Source: CAYSWV01 sp964434865 (GTDB lineage Bacteria > Cyanobacteriota > Cyanobacteriia > Thermostichales > Thermostichaceae). From it: DNA of 64,000 nucleotides. Below, piece after piece: positions 23,977 to 35,142 of the stretch. The stretch is from contig CAYSWV010000010.1 in the NCBI GenBank assembly GCA_964434865.1, positions 1 to 64,000 of the forward strand. Direction: 5' to 3'. Position numbers and translations under genes: made by a program. Each line of letters begins with the position of its first letter. The first letter of the stretch is position 1. Under the pieces are notes generated by a model, which had not been told where the DNA came from, ran no database searches, and was given only the letters and a program-made list of their open reading frames with translations.

Positions 23977-26900
23977 TCATAGATTCAACTCTTGGGCTAG
24001 CATGGATAGCGCTTCTTCACTTGAGAGTACCTCGATCGAGTCAATTATGTCATCTTTTTCATCACTACTTTCAGGGGCCGGAGTTGGCTTAGGTTCAGAG
24101 GTTTTAAGCACATCTTGTTGCAAGTGATTGACTAAAGCTTCCAAGGTTGGGAAGTCAAATAATAGCGTTGATCGAAGGGTACGACCCAGACTTTTCTGCA
24201 GCCGATTGCGTAGCTCCACAGCCATGAGTGAGTCTAGCCCTAGATCAAACAAAGCTTGTCGGGGCTGAATCGGCTCGGGTGAAGCTAATCCAATCGTTTT
24301 GGCGATCTGCATCCGGACATGAGCCGTTAATAAGCCTTTGCGTTTGTCAGCCGAGGTCGCTTCAAACTGAGCCAGAAATTCTGACTGCTCACTGGAGGGG
24401 CTAAGTTGAGTCCCGATCTGTTCTTTGAATCCTTCAAGTAATGGAGACTTCGTTTCAGGTGAATCCTGGCGGAAAAACTGAGTCCAATTAACTGGGACTA
24501 CAGCAGCCTGAGCTACCCGATCAGCTAACAGTTGACTTAGGATTTGGCCACCCTCTGAAGCTGAGATAAAGGTCATCCCCATCCGACTGATCCGCTCTTG
24601 TAAACCGGTGGTTAGAGTAGCAGCCATCCCACTCTGAGCCCAAGGTCCCCAGTTGATACTTAATCCTGGACGATCAAGACTGTGTCGATGATGGGCTAAT
24701 CCATCCATAAAAGCATTACTGGCGGCATAGTTACCCTGACTGGCTGAACCAAATAATGAAGCGATCGAAGAAAAGTACACCAACCAATCTAGAGAGTAAT
24801 CCAAGGTTTGGAGATGTAAATTCCAGGCTCCATCAACTTTTGGTCCCATGACGGTTCGGAAACGTTCCCAACTTTGATCTTTGAGTAAGCCATCATCTAA
24901 AACCCCAGCAACATGCAAGATGCCTCGTAGAGGCGGTAGAGCCGATTGGATGGTGGTGAGGATCCGGGTGACATCACTGGATTGGGCTATATCACCTTGG
25001 ATCACAGTAACTCTTGCACCCATACCCTCTAGATCAGAAATGATGCTTCGAGCTTGATCGCTGGGATCACGTCGACCCGTTAAGACTAAATGACGAGCGC
25101 CCTGTTCGGCTAACCACTGAGCCATCTGCAATCCTAGAGCCCCCAGCCCCCCTGTAATCAGGTAACTGGCATCAGATTTGATCAAAGTTTGGCGATCTAT
25201 CGGCTCTACAGGATCAGGTAATGTGATCACAATTTTGCCCTTGTGCTTACCTTGCTGCATCAGACGGAAGGCTTCTATGACTCGAGTAATGGGGTACTCC
25301 TGATGATAGAGAGGATGGAGACGATCTTGTTCAAATAATTGCAGCAGGTCTTCAAACATCTGGCCAATCCGCTCAGGTTGGGCCTCACCCACATCACCTA
25401 GATCAAAGGGCAAGTAGGTAATATCCGAGCGGTATTGAGCCACCTCCTCAGGGGTCCAAATTCCAGCCTTGCCAATTTCAACAAAACGGCCACCTGGTTT
25501 CAAGATATCTAAACTCTTAGGAATGAAATCCCCATTCAGGCTATTCAATACAACATCAACACCTTCTCCACAAGTCAATTCTCGAATGTGATCAGCAAAC
25601 TCCAAAGTCCGGGAATTCATGATGTGCTGGATCCCTTGCTCACGTAGAAAGCCCCACTTAGGTGAGCTGGCGGTCGCATAGATCTCAGCCCCAACCTGTT
25701 GAGCTAGTTGTCGAGCAGCTTGGCCAATCCCACCCGCCGCCGCATGGATCAAAATTTTATCCCCAGATTTCAATTGAGCTAACTGGATCAGCCCATAATA
25801 CGTAGTTAAAAAAACCAAGGGTACAGTAGCAGCCTCAACCCAATCCAGGTTAGATGGTTTTTTGACCACAAATCCTGCGGGTACTGTGATGGTACTACTC
25901 AAAGCATCTGGAGCTAAAATCACCATGACCTCATCCCCCACTTGCAGATGAGAAACTTGGGGGCCAACCGCAACAACTCGGCCTGTACCTTCAAATCCAA
26001 ACGTTAGTTGGTTAGCTTCTGTGATCCCAAAGTAATCTGCATAGAAGTCTTTAAGCACACCCAGTGAATTAAGCACATCCCGGAAGTTAAGGCCTACAGC
26101 TTTCATTTGGACACTAACTTCACCAGGCTCAGGTTGACGAGGTAGCAGGGGTTGCAGCACTAAGTTATCAGGTGAACCATAGTCAGTTAGTTTTAATTGA
26201 AATCCAGAGGTGTCTGGAATCGATAGCTGGCCAGGTAGAGAGGACTTGGCTTGATAGCGGACCAGTCGAGCACTATAGCGTTGATCTTGACGATAAGCCA
26301 GTTGATCGTCAGTCTCGGGTGCTGATAGAGCCTCTTGGAGAATCAGATCAATGTCAGTGCTAACAGAGGCTTTAGGATCAAGATCGAGACGGCGACAGGT
26401 GATCTCTGAATACTCCAAACTAATGGATCGCCCTAGGCCCCATAGAGAGGCTTGGGGAGCCGAGACCGGACGCCTGACATCAGCTACCGCTTGAGCGCCT
26501 TTAGTGATCAGCCAGAGGTGAACATTGACAGACCCTAATTGATGCTCCAGTGCTTGCATTAAATGAAGGACACTAGCACACCCTAACTCCTGAGATCGGT
26601 GTAACTGTTCCAGATTAGGGTCAAAGGGCATTCCTACAGACCAGAGGTGTAAAATCCCCAGGGGTTGGCTAGCATGCACTTGGATAATCTGTTGAAACTG
26701 ATCTAGAGCCAGTGGATTGACTTGATAGTGATCATCCTGGATCTGAGCGTAGTGGTCTGCAGGTGTCAGAAGTATAGCCGTTTGGTTTTGGGTCTGAAGC
26801 GCTTGTAAAAGCTGTAAACCCATAGCCGCATGGGGAGCCAAGACTAACCAATGACGAGACTGCAGATTTTGTGATGGTTTAGCCTGAGGTTGCCAGCGAA

Positions 26901-29900
26901 GTTGATAGATCCAATCACTACGATCAGGTTCTAGGCTACGGAGTACCGATTCAAGTGTTGCTTTACGTAGGGTAAATCCTTGGATATCAGCAACTACAAG
27001 GCCATGACTATTGACTAGTTTTAGATCACTGCTCACGGTAGCAGAGGTAGCAGAGGTTGATCGAGCTTGGGCTTGAACCCATAACTGATAGCCTGAGCGC
27101 CGATACACCTGAACTCGTTCGATCCCGACAGGTAAATAAAGTGAGGGATCTGACTCTGTAGTTACCGCATTTTTAAGCACCGCCCCAGCGACCTGAAACC
27201 CACCATCTAATAAAGCAGGATGTAAGTAATAGTCATCGGCTCTAGTCATGATGCTCTCAGCTAATTGCAATTGAGCATGGCCCTGATCAGCGGCTGTCCA
27301 GGCGGCCTGTAGAGTCCTAAACCGATCGCCAAATCCAACACCTTGTTCAGTTGAAGCTTGATAGAACTGATCTAGATCAAGCGGTGTATGCTCAGCTGTC
27401 AACCAGGTATCCACCTCAATCGGATCTAGGGTTGTGGGGGCACCCGCTCGGAGTTGACCTGTAGCATGAATCACCCAGATCTCCTCTCGTAAGCTACAAA
27501 TTTCAAAGCTGTAAGTGTAGTTGGCTTGAGGGCTAGCGATCAGTTGAACCGTTTGTGCTGTGTTTGAAGTCAAGATCAAAGGTTGTTCGATAGCAATATT
27601 CTCGACAATAAGTAAGTTTGACTGCAAGAGTTCAGCCGCCGCAGCTAGAGCCATTTCCACAAAAGCAGCCCCAGGTACAATGACATTGTTGTAGACACAG
27701 TGATCAGCCAGGTAGGTAGGCTGTTCAGGAGTTAGGATAGCCTCAAAATAGTGATCTTGATGCCGACCTGCTAGGTTTAGTTTTTGCCCCAGTAGAGGAT
27801 GTAATTGGTTAACCCTGACCTGTGGTTGAACCGGAGTCACCTCCACCCAATACCGTTGACGTTGAAAGGGATAAGTTGGCAAATCATTGAGCTTTTGTCT
27901 GGGAGTATAGTCCTGCTCAAAGCCGATCCAGTTGACTTTGACACCTTGAACATACAGTGTAGCCAAAGTTTGAAGCATCTGCAGCCAATCACTGACTTCT
28001 GATCGTAAGCTAGGTAACCAGGTGCCGGTATCTTCGGGGTAACACTGTCGACCCATTCCTAGTAGCACGGGTTTGGGCCCCACCTCAAGCAGCATCTCGT
28101 AGCCCTGTTGTCGTAAGGTGTCCATACTTTGAGCAAAACAGACGGGCTGCCGAATGTGGTTAACCCAGTAGTCAGGCGAGGCAATTTCATGATGAGCTAC
28201 CTGACCACTCACATTAGAAATGATGGGGAGTTGAGGCGGTGAATACTCGATCTGACCAGCAATCCGCTCAAAATCGGCCAACATGGGATCCATCAGAGGT
28301 GAATGGAATCCCTGCGAAACCTCCAGAGCTTTAACCTTGATACCTTGAGACTCTAGATCAGCCGCTACCGCTTCAACCGACTTCCGTTCACCTGAAAAAA
28401 CGATACTTTCTGGACCATTGAAGGCAGCAATCGCAACTTCGGGATAGTTGGCAATAGCAGATCGGATAGTTTCAGCATCGGCTATCGCAGATACCATAGC
28501 GCCTTGGGAGGGTAGGGCTTGCATCAGACGAGATCGATGAGCAATCAGTTTTAAGCCATCAGCCAAGCTGAAGACACCTGCCACACAAGCAGCCACATAC
28601 TCACCTACACTATGCCCCATCAGAATTTGAGGCTGAACACCCCATGAGATCCAGAGTTGAGCTAGGCTGTATTCCAAAGCAAATAGGGCAGGCTGCGTGT
28701 AGCGAGTTTCTTGAAGCTGTAATCCAGATTCAGCACCGTAAAGAACTTCTAATAAGGGTTTAGGTAAATAGTCACGTAAGATATCGGCACACTGATCTAA
28801 GGCCTGTTTAAAGGTAGGCTGAGTTTCGTACAGCTCTCGCCCCATCCCCACATACTGGGACCCTTGCCCCGTAAACAAGAAGGCTACTTTAGGCCCTTTC
28901 GTTCCCTCCACGTGGCCATAATTCAGATCAGAGCTATCGGCCCAGTTAAAGTCTGCCAGCTTTTGGTTCAGATCTACCAAGGTTGAGGCCACCACAGCCA
29001 ATCGGTAAGGAAAATGGCCTCGCCCGGTATTCACGGTATAGCAGAGATCTTGGAGTTCAATCTCAGGGTTAGTCGTGAGATAGTGGATATAGTTTTGGAC
29101 TAACGCTTGGAGTGCTTCAGTCGACTTAGCTGAGAGCGTCAACAGATGCTCAGGTCGCTCAACTCCTGTTTGAACTGAAACTGGAGTGGAAACAGGAGCC
29201 TCTTCCAAAATGATATGGGCATTGGTTCCTGTAAAGCCAAAGGAACTCACGCCAGCCAATCGTCGTTCCGCCACCCACGGCTCTAATTGGGCAGGCACTC
29301 GGATCGGTAGTTGATCCCAGTCGATTTGAGGATTAGGTGTCTTCAGGTTTAAGTGAGGCGGGATCAATCGGTGTTGGAGCGCTAGGATCACTTTCATCAT
29401 ACCTGACACACCCGCCGCCGCTTCAAGGTGACCAATGTTGGTTTTCACAGAGCCGATCAATAGCGCCTCAGAGGTCTCCCGCCCTTCACCCAAAACAGCA
29501 GCAGCAGCATTGACTTCAATCGGATCCCCTAATGAAGTTCCAGTCCCGTGAGCTTCTAAATAAGTGATCTGGGTAGGTTTGAGGTTAGCCTGGTGCAGAG
29601 CTTGGCGGAGCAACCGTTGCTGAGACTGACCATTAGGCACTGTCAGACCACTGCTGGGACCATCCTGATTAACAGCACTACTTCGAATCACAGCCAGAAT
29701 CGGATCTCGGTCAGCTTGGGCTTGGGAGAGCCGCTTGAGAATAACCATGCCACAGCCTTCACCTCGAGCATAACCATCAGCTGCAGCATCAAAGGTTTTA
29801 CACCGGCCATCTGGGGATAACATATGCGTTTTGGATCCAAACACAAAGTTATCAGGGGTAAGATGTAACTTAACCCCCCCAGCCACGGCCATCGTACACT

Positions 29901-32900
29901 CACCCTGCCGTAAACTATGACACGCTTGATGAATTGCAACCAATGAAGACGAACAAGCCGTATCAATCATCAAGGCTGGTCCCGTCAAGCCAAGGGTATA
30001 CGAGAGCCGACCCGCTAAACCAGCTGTGGCATTGCCTGTCCCAATATAGGCAGCTAAGGCAGAGTTTCCTTGTGCTTGAGCAATTTGATTGATCACCAGT
30101 TGACCATAGTCTCGGCCATCATTACCCACAAACACCCCAATGGGATCACCCGCTAACCGATCGGGGACATGACCTGATCGCTCCAATGCTTCCCAGGTGA
30201 CTTCCAAGAGCAATCGCTGTTGCGGGTCCATAGCGACGGCTTCACGCGGGGTAATCCCAAAGAAAGCTGGATCAAACTGGTCAACAGGTTCCACAAAATG
30301 ACCATAACGAGTCACCATTTTGCCAGGGGCATCAGGATCAGGATCGTAATAAGCATCCACATCCCAGCGCCATTGAGGGATCTGACTTCGACCTTCAACA
30401 CCTGCCGCCAATAGCTCCCAGAAGGCTTCAGGACTGTTGGCTCCACCCGGATATCGGCAGCTCATACCAATGATCGCGATGGGTTCATTAGCATCGATGT
30501 GGGAGGTTGTCGGTAATTGAGGTTGGGATGGATCTAGGCCGAATAGAGTTTGAACTAAATGGTGAGTGAGTTGATCTAGAGTCGGAAAGTCAAAGGCCAG
30601 CGTGGCCGGCAGCTTAACCTCTAAAGCTTGATTCAGGCGATTGCGCAACTCAACCGTCATCAACGAATCCATACCCAGATCAAAGAAACCGACTTGAGGA
30701 TCTAAGACTTGCTCAGGATGGAAACCTAAAATGCGACGTAATTGATCTTCCACAAAGTCTTGGAGGCCATTCACTTGTTCACCTTGAGGCAACGCTTTGA
30801 GTTGGGCCACAACCTGGTTGGAGGCTTGCGTTTCAGAGCTAGAGAGTTGGGTAGTAATCTCAATCCGATCTAAGAAGGGGCGATCTCGTTTAGCTGTATA
30901 AATGGCCTTAAACCGAGACCAATCATTACGACTGACTGTGACTTGCGTTAAAGAGCTCGACAAAATCACCTCTAAAGCTGCTAAAGCCTGATCAGGGGAT
31001 ACCGTATCTAAACCACTCTGAGCGGCCCAAGTTTGCTCATCAGAGTCAGCCATTCCCCCTCCAGACCAAGGTCCCCAGTTGATCGATTGACCAGGTAAAC
31101 CTAGCGATCGGCGATAATGAGCCAGGCTATCTAAAAACTGATTGGCCGCCGCATAATGAGCTAATCCTCTTGATCCCCAAACCGAGGCAATCGAGGAAAA
31201 ACTGACCAAAAAGTCTAGTGGATCAGCCTGAGAAAGCTGATGTAGGATCCAGCCTCCCTTAACCTTAGGTCTTAAAACTGTCTCCCATTCCGTCAAGGTT
31301 AGATCTTGAAGTGGGGTGGTTACTGACAGTCCAGCCGCATGAATGATCCCTTTTAAAGGTCGGCCTTCAGAGTGCATGTGCTGCCATAAGGCTTCCATTT
31401 CGGCTAGTTCAGCAACATCTGCTGTTAGGACTGAAACTTGAGCTCCAGCTTGCTGTAAAACGTCTACAGACTCCTGTTGAGCTGACTGGGTAATCCCTCG
31501 ACGACTAAGCAAAATCAGATGTTGCGCCCCCTGCTGTACTAACCAGTGAGCCACTTGCAAGCCTAAAGCGCCCAAGCCTCCCGTAATTAAATAGTATCCT
31601 GAAGCCTCAATTACCAAAGGCTGAGTGTCTGGGGGCATCATTGCCGCTAAGCGGGCCACATAACGCTGACCTTGGCTGTAGGCGATCTGATCTTCATTGT
31701 CAGGTTGTAACAAGTCTTGAACTAAAGCTTCAATCGAGGGTTCCTCAGCATCCAGATCGATAGCTTTGCCCCATAACTCAGGATGTTCCAGCGATACCAC
31801 CTTACCTAACCCCCACAAGGGTGCCTGGGCTAAAGCGGCGGCAGTTTGCCAGGTCTTACCCCCCGTAGTAAGAATCCATACCCGGGATGGGGCTACCTTC
31901 TTAGAGTTCAAGAGACATTGGATTAATTCCAGCACCTGTTGGCTTTCGAGGCTAGCTTTGTCAGGATCGTCGGCAGCCGCGAAATACAGAATGCCCTCAT
32001 AGGTAGAAGTCCCAGACACTCTTTGCATAGCCTCAGGAATAGTCTCAACAGCATCACATGTTTGGCCCTGTTGTTTTAAAGCAGCCACTAAAGCCATCTT
32101 GATCTCAGGACCAATCACTAGCCACTGCTGGGCTTTCACAGAAGAGGCATCCCAACCAGATCGAGACTTAGCCTGCCACTCAATCTCATAAAAGCAATCA
32201 TTAAGGGTCACCTGGGCAAGAGCTTTTTGATGGCGACGAACTAACTGCTGTAACGCTTCTAAGGCAGTGAGCGATCCGTTCCCTTCCAGCAGATTAGCCA
32301 ATTGCTCATAGTTTCCTTGGTCAAGCAGCTGCACAATGGACGATGTTGATCTAGAAGCTCCTAGAGAGTTGGGGGCAGCCGTAACAGATTCAAGCCAGTA
32401 GCGCTGTCGTTGAAAGGGATAAGTGGGCAGGCCAGTGAGTTTAACTCGGGCGTAATCTTGATCAAATCCCTGCCAGTTAACTGTTAAACCTTGAGTGTAG
32501 ATCTGAGCCAGACTTTGCAAGAGCTGTTCCCAATCGGACTGACCGGGCCGTAAACTGGGTAGCCAGGATCCAGTGTCAGGAGGTAGGCACTGTTGGCCCA
32601 TGCCCAGCAAAATGGGTTTGGGTCCGATCTCCAAAAAGCAATGGGATCCTAACTCTTGTAAGGTCTGCATCCCTGCCATAAATTGCACAGACTGACGAAT
32701 ATGACGAACCCAATAAGCTGGAGTTGCAATCTCATGATCGGCAATCTGGCCGGTGACATTAGAAACAATAGGCAAGCGAGGTGGGTTGAACTGAATCTCA
32801 CGAGCTGTTGCTTCAAACTCAGCCAAGATGGGATCCATCAGCGGTGAATGAAAGGCATGGGAAACACTAAGAGCTTTGGTTTTGATCCCTTGTGCTTCTA

Positions 32901-35139
32901 ATCTTGAGGTGACAGCAGCTACAGCCTCTTTAGGACCCGAAAAGACAATACTCTCAGGCCCATTAATCGCAGCAATAGCTATCTGATCGGTAACCTTATC
33001 TATAGCAGCTTTGACAACAGCTTCACTAGCCATAGCTGACACCATTGCACCTACATTTGCAGGTAAACTACTCATCAGTTGAGAGCGCTTTGCGATGAGT
33101 TTTAACCCATCAGCTAGACTAAACACACCCGCTATACAGGCCGCCACATACTCACCCACACTGTGACCCATGAGATAGGTGGGTTCTACTCCCCATGATT
33201 GCCAGAGTTGGGTCAGACTGTACTCCAAAGCAAACAGGGCAGGCTGGGTATAGTAGGTCTGATCGAGTTCAGCAGAGTCCTTTGCCAATGGATATAACAG
33301 GGATAGCAAGGGGCGATCTAAGTATGGACCTAACAAATCAGCACACTGATCCAAAGCTTGTTTAAACGTGGGTTGAGTTTCATACAGTTGCTGCCCCATA
33401 CCGACATACTGAGATCCCTGCCCAGTAAATAGAAAGGCCAGCTTGGGTGGGTGATCGAGATTCGCTTTGCGATAGTGAATTCTGGAAGCTTCGTGATGCT
33501 GTAGGAAAGCCTGTAGTTGCTCGACAATATCGGCAGGAGCTGAGCCAATGACAGCCAATCGATGATTAAAGTGTTGACGGCCCAAGTTAGCAGTAAAGCA
33601 GAAATCCGCTAAAGCTGTCTCTTGATGATGTAAATCGCTTGAATACTGACGGGCTAGTTGATTTAAAGCTGCTTCGTTTTTAGCTGACAAACATAATAGA
33701 TGGATAGGGCGATCGACAGGTGTAGCTGTTTGAGGTTGGAGCGCAGGAGCCTCTTCCACAACAACATGAACATTAGTCCCGCTAAAGCCAAATGAGCTCA
33801 CACCAGCCCGCCGAGGTGCCTGATCAGAAAGCCATGGTTGCACTTCGACGGGTATCTTCACTGGCATTGCAGACCAATCAATATGGGGACTGGGATGGTT
33901 GAAATGCAGATTAGGGACGATTTGTTGATGCTGAAGTTGCAGGATGACTTTGATCAAGCCCGAAACCCCTGCAGCTGCTTCTAGGTGGCCAATATTTGAC
34001 TTAACTGAGCCTACTATTAGTGGATTGTCTGGGGAGTGACTTTGCCGAAACACTGACCCAATGGCTCCCATCTCAATCGGATCACCCAGTGAGGTTCCCG
34101 TTCCATGAGCTTCTAGATAGCTAATCTGCTGCGGATCAACACCGGCGTTTTTGAGGGCTTGGCGGATCAAGGCTTCTTGAGCTAATCGATTCGGAGCAGT
34201 CATCCCAATACTGGGACCATCCTGGTTAACAGCTGATCCTTTAATGACAGCAACAATGGGATCTCCTGACTCTACTGCATCTGACAATCGCTTGAGCACT
34301 AGAATCCCACAACCCTCTCCTCGCCCAAAACCATCAGCTGCAGCATCAAATGACTTACATCGACCATCACGAGCCAACATACCCGCTTGACAGGCCACAA
34401 TAAATGTATGTGGCGAAAGGAGAAGATTAACCCCCCCCGTCACCGCTAAATGACACTCCCGCTGGCGTAAGCTTTGACAAGCCAGGTGTAGGGCCACTAG
34501 TGATGAAGAACAAGCGGTATCTATAGCTATACAAGGTCCATTTAACCCTAACAAGTAAGATAATCGTCCAGCGGCGGGGGCATATAGGTTACCTGTTCCA
34601 ATATAGGGGACGCTCTCACTGGGTGTCCGATCCCAATCGAGTAGATCATGATAATCGTGGGTTGCCATCCCGATAAAGATCCCTGACAGCGTTTTATAGA
34701 GGGTATCGGGAGCTAAATTGGCATTTTCAAGTGCCTCCCAAGTGACCTCTAGTAGCAATCGATGTTGGGGATCTAAGGCATTGGCTTCCCGAGGGGTAAT
34801 TGAAAAAAAGCCAGCATCAAATTTATCCACCTGATCGATAAACCCCGCTTCATTAACATACATTTTGCCCGGGGTATCTGGATCTAAATCATAGTAGTCA
34901 CGGGACTTCCATCGCTCAGTCGGCACCGGCGTGATCCCATCTTGACCTGTTTTCAAGGCTTCCCAAAAGCTTTCCAGTGATGGGGATCCTGGCATCCGAC
35001 AGCTCATACCAATGATGGCAATAGGTTCTGTCTGAGCCGATTGAAGGGCCGTTAATTTGGCCTGCATCTTTTTCAACTTATTGACAGAGTCTTCTAGCAA
35101 CGCTCGGTAGTTAGGAGCTGCATCTTGCTTTTTATCCAT
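23977..35139 (-). CDS. PKS protein C, modules 5 and 6: KS-AT-KR-ACP, KS-AT-DH-ER-KR-ACP
   Basis: This is a bimodular synthase of 3720 residues. Module 5 has KS (Cys210), AT (Ser660, HAFH), a short helical segment after AT, KR (from about 1180; SVWGS, no LDD, A-type) and ACP (Ser1492). Module 6 has KS (Cys1729), AT (Ser2177, with QGFH in place of HAFH, still GHSVG), DH (His2480; DGGFQ for the Asp), ER (about 2975-3290, NADPH loop AAAGGIGQAARQ), KR (from about 3325; LDD, B-type) and ACP (Ser3637). The DH motif reads HxxxNxxxxP, with Asn where Gly is usual. Module 6 should fully reduce its beta-carbon. The start ATG lies 3 bases after the previous PKS stop, with GAGGA 7 bases ahead. The N-terminus (YRALLEDSVNKLKKMQAKL) and C-terminus (LSSEEALSMLAQELNL) are docking elements. 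Confidence 0.95.
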   Translation of the reverse strand: MDKKQDAAPNYRALLEDSVNKLKKMQAKLTALQSAQTEPIAIIGMSCRMPGSPSLESFWEALKTGQDGITPVPTERWKSRDYYDLDPDTPGKMYVNEAGFIDQVDKFDAGFFSITPREANALDPQHRLLLEVTWEALENANLAPDTLYKTLSGIFIGMATHDYHDLLDWDRTPSESVPYIGTGNLYAPAAGRLSYLLGLNGPCIAIDTACSSSLVALHLACQSLRQRECHLAVTGGVNLLLSPHTFIVACQAGMLARDGRCKSFDAAADGFGRGEGCGILVLKRLSDAVESGDPIVAVIKGSAVNQDGPSIGMTAPNRLAQEALIRQALKNAGVDPQQISYLEAHGTGTSLGDPIEMGAIGSVFRQSHSPDNPLIVGSVKSNIGHLEAAAGVSGLIKVILQLQHQQIVPNLHFNHPSPHIDWSAMPVKIPVEVQPWLSDQAPRRAGVSSFGFSGTNVHVVVEEAPALQPQTATPVDRPIHLLCLSAKNEAALNQLARQYSSDLHHQETALADFCFTANLGRQHFNHRLAVIGSAPADIVEQLQAFLQHHEASRIHYRKANLDHPPKLAFLFTGQGSQYVGMGQQLYETQPTFKQALDQCADLLGPYLDRPLLSLLYPLAKDSAELDQTYYTQPALFALEYSLTQLWQSWGVEPTYLMGHSVGEYVAACIAGVFSLADGLKLIAKRSQLMSSLPANVGAMVSAMASEAVVKAAIDKVTDQIAIAAINGPESIVFSGPKEAVAAVTSRLEAQGIKTKALSVSHAFHSPLMDPILAEFEATAREIQFNPPRLPIVSNVTGQIADHEIATPAYWVRHIRQSVQFMAGMQTLQELGSHCFLEIGPKPILLGMGQQCLPPDTGSWLPSLRPGQSDWEQLLQSLAQIYTQGLTVNWQGFDQDYARVKLTGLPTYPFQRQRYWLESVTAAPNSLGASRSTSSIVQLLDQGNYEQLANLLEGNGSLTALEALQQLVRRHQKALAQVTLNDCFYEIEWQAKSRSGWDASSVKAQQWLVIGPEIKMALVAALKQQGQTCDAVETIPEAMQRVSGTSTYEGILYFAAADDPDKASLESQQVLELIQCLLNSKKVAPSRVWILTTGGKTWQTAAALAQAPLWGLGKVVSLEHPELWGKAIDLDAEEPSIEALVQDLLQPDNEDQIAYSQGQRYVARLAAMMPPDTQPLVIEASGYYLITGGLGALGLQVAHWLVQQGAQHLILLSRRGITQSAQQESVDVLQQAGAQVSVLTADVAELAEMEALWQHMHSEGRPLKGIIHAAGLSVTTPLQDLTLTEWETVLRPKVKGGWILHQLSQADPLDFLVSFSSIASVWGSRGLAHYAAANQFLDSLAHYRRSLGLPGQSINWGPWSGGGMADSDEQTWAAQSGLDTVSPDQALAALEVILSSSLTQVTVSRNDWSRFKAIYTAKRDRPFLDRIEITTQLSSSETQASNQVVAQLKALPQGEQVNGLQDFVEDQLRRILGFHPEQVLDPQVGFFDLGMDSLMTVELRNRLNQALEVKLPATLAFDFPTLDQLTHHLVQTLFGLDPSQPQLPTTSHIDANEPIAIIGMSCRYPGGANSPEAFWELLAAGVEGRSQIPQWRWDVDAYYDPDPDAPGKMVTRYGHFVEPVDQFDPAFFGITPREAVAMDPQQRLLLEVTWEALERSGHVPDRLAGDPIGVFVGNDGRDYGQLVINQIAQAQGNSALAAYIGTGNATAGLAGRLSYTLGLTGPALMIDTACSSSLVAIHQACHSLRQGECTMAVAGGVKLHLTPDNFVFGSKTHMLSPDGRCKTFDAAADGYARGEGCGMVILKRLSQAQADRDPILAVIRSSAVNQDGPSSGLTVPNGQSQQRLLRQALHQANLKPTQITYLEAHGTGTSLGDPIEVNAAAAVLGEGRETSEALLIGSVKTNIGHLEAAAGVSGMMKVILALQHRLIPPHLNLKTPNPQIDWDQLPIRVPAQLEPWVAERRLAGVSSFGFTGTNAHIILEEAPVSTPVSVQTGVERPEHLLTLSAKSTEALQALVQNYIHYLTTNPEIELQDLCYTVNTGRGHFPYRLAVVASTLVDLNQKLADFNWADSSDLNYGHVEGTKGPKVAFLFTGQGSQYVGMGRELYETQPTFKQALDQCADILRDYLPKPLLEVLYGAESGLQLQETRYTQPALFALEYSLAQLWISWGVQPQILMGHSVGEYVAACVAGVFSLADGLKLIAHRSRLMQALPSQGAMVSAIADAETIRSAIANYPEVAIAAFNGPESIVFSGERKSVEAVAADLESQGIKVKALEVSQGFHSPLMDPMLADFERIAGQIEYSPPQLPIISNVSGQVAHHEIASPDYWVNHIRQPVCFAQSMDTLRQQGYEMLLEVGPKPVLLGMGRQCYPEDTGTWLPSLRSEVSDWLQMLQTLATLYVQGVKVNWIGFEQDYTPRQKLNDLPTYPFQRQRYWVEVTPVQPQVRVNQLHPLLGQKLNLAGRHQDHYFEAILTPEQPTYLADHCVYNNVIVPGAAFVEMALAAAAELLQSNLLIVENIAIEQPLILTSNTAQTVQLIASPQANYTYSFEICSLREEIWVIHATGQLRAGAPTTLDPIEVDTWLTAEHTPLDLDQFYQASTEQGVGFGDRFRTLQAAWTAADQGHAQLQLAESIMTRADDYYLHPALLDGGFQVAGAVLKNAVTTESDPSLYLPVGIERVQVYRRSGYQLWVQAQARSTSATSATVSSDLKLVNSHGLVVADIQGFTLRKATLESVLRSLEPDRSDWIYQLRWQPQAKPSQNLQSRHWLVLAPHAAMGLQLLQALQTQNQTAILLTPADHYAQIQDDHYQVNPLALDQFQQIIQVHASQPLGILHLWSVGMPFDPNLEQLHRSQELGCASVLHLMQALEHQLGSVNVHLWLITKGAQAVADVRRPVSAPQASLWGLGRSISLEYSEITCRRLDLDPKASVSTDIDLILQEALSAPETDDQLAYRQDQRYSARLVRYQAKSSLPGQLSIPDTSGFQLKLTDYGSPDNLVLQPLLPRQPEPGEVSVQMKAVGLNFRDVLNSLGVLKDFYADYFGITEANQLTFGFEGTGRVVAVGPQVSHLQVGDEVMVILAPDALSSTITVPAGFVVKKPSNLDWVEAATVPLVFLTTYYGLIQLAQLKSGDKILIHAAAGGIGQAARQLAQQVGAEIYATASSPKWGFLREQGIQHIMNSRTLEFADHIRELTCGEGVDVVLNSLNGDFIPKSLDILKPGGRFVEIGKAGIWTPEEVAQYRSDITYLPFDLGDVGEAQPERIGQMFEDLLQLFEQDRLHPLYHQEYPITRVIEAFRLMQQGKHKGKIVITLPDPVEPIDRQTLIKSDASYLITGGLGALGLQMAQWLAEQGARHLVLTGRRDPSDQARSIISDLEGMGARVTVIQGDIAQSSDVTRILTTIQSALPPLRGILHVAGVLDDGLLKDQSWERFRTVMGPKVDGAWNLHLQTLDYSLDWLVYFSSIASLFGSASQGNYAASNAFMDGLAHHRHSLDRPGLSINWGPWAQSGMAATLTTGLQERISRMGMTFISASEGGQILSQLLADRVAQAAVVPVNWTQFFRQDSPETKSPLLEGFKEQIGTQLSPSSEQSEFLAQFEATSADKRKGLLTAHVRMQIAKTIGLASPEPIQPRQALFDLGLDSLMAVELRNRLQKSLGRTLRSTLLFDFPTLEALVNHLQQDVLKTSEPKPTPAPESSDEKDDIIDSIEVLSSEEALSMLAQELNL

Positions 35140-35142
35140 GGA

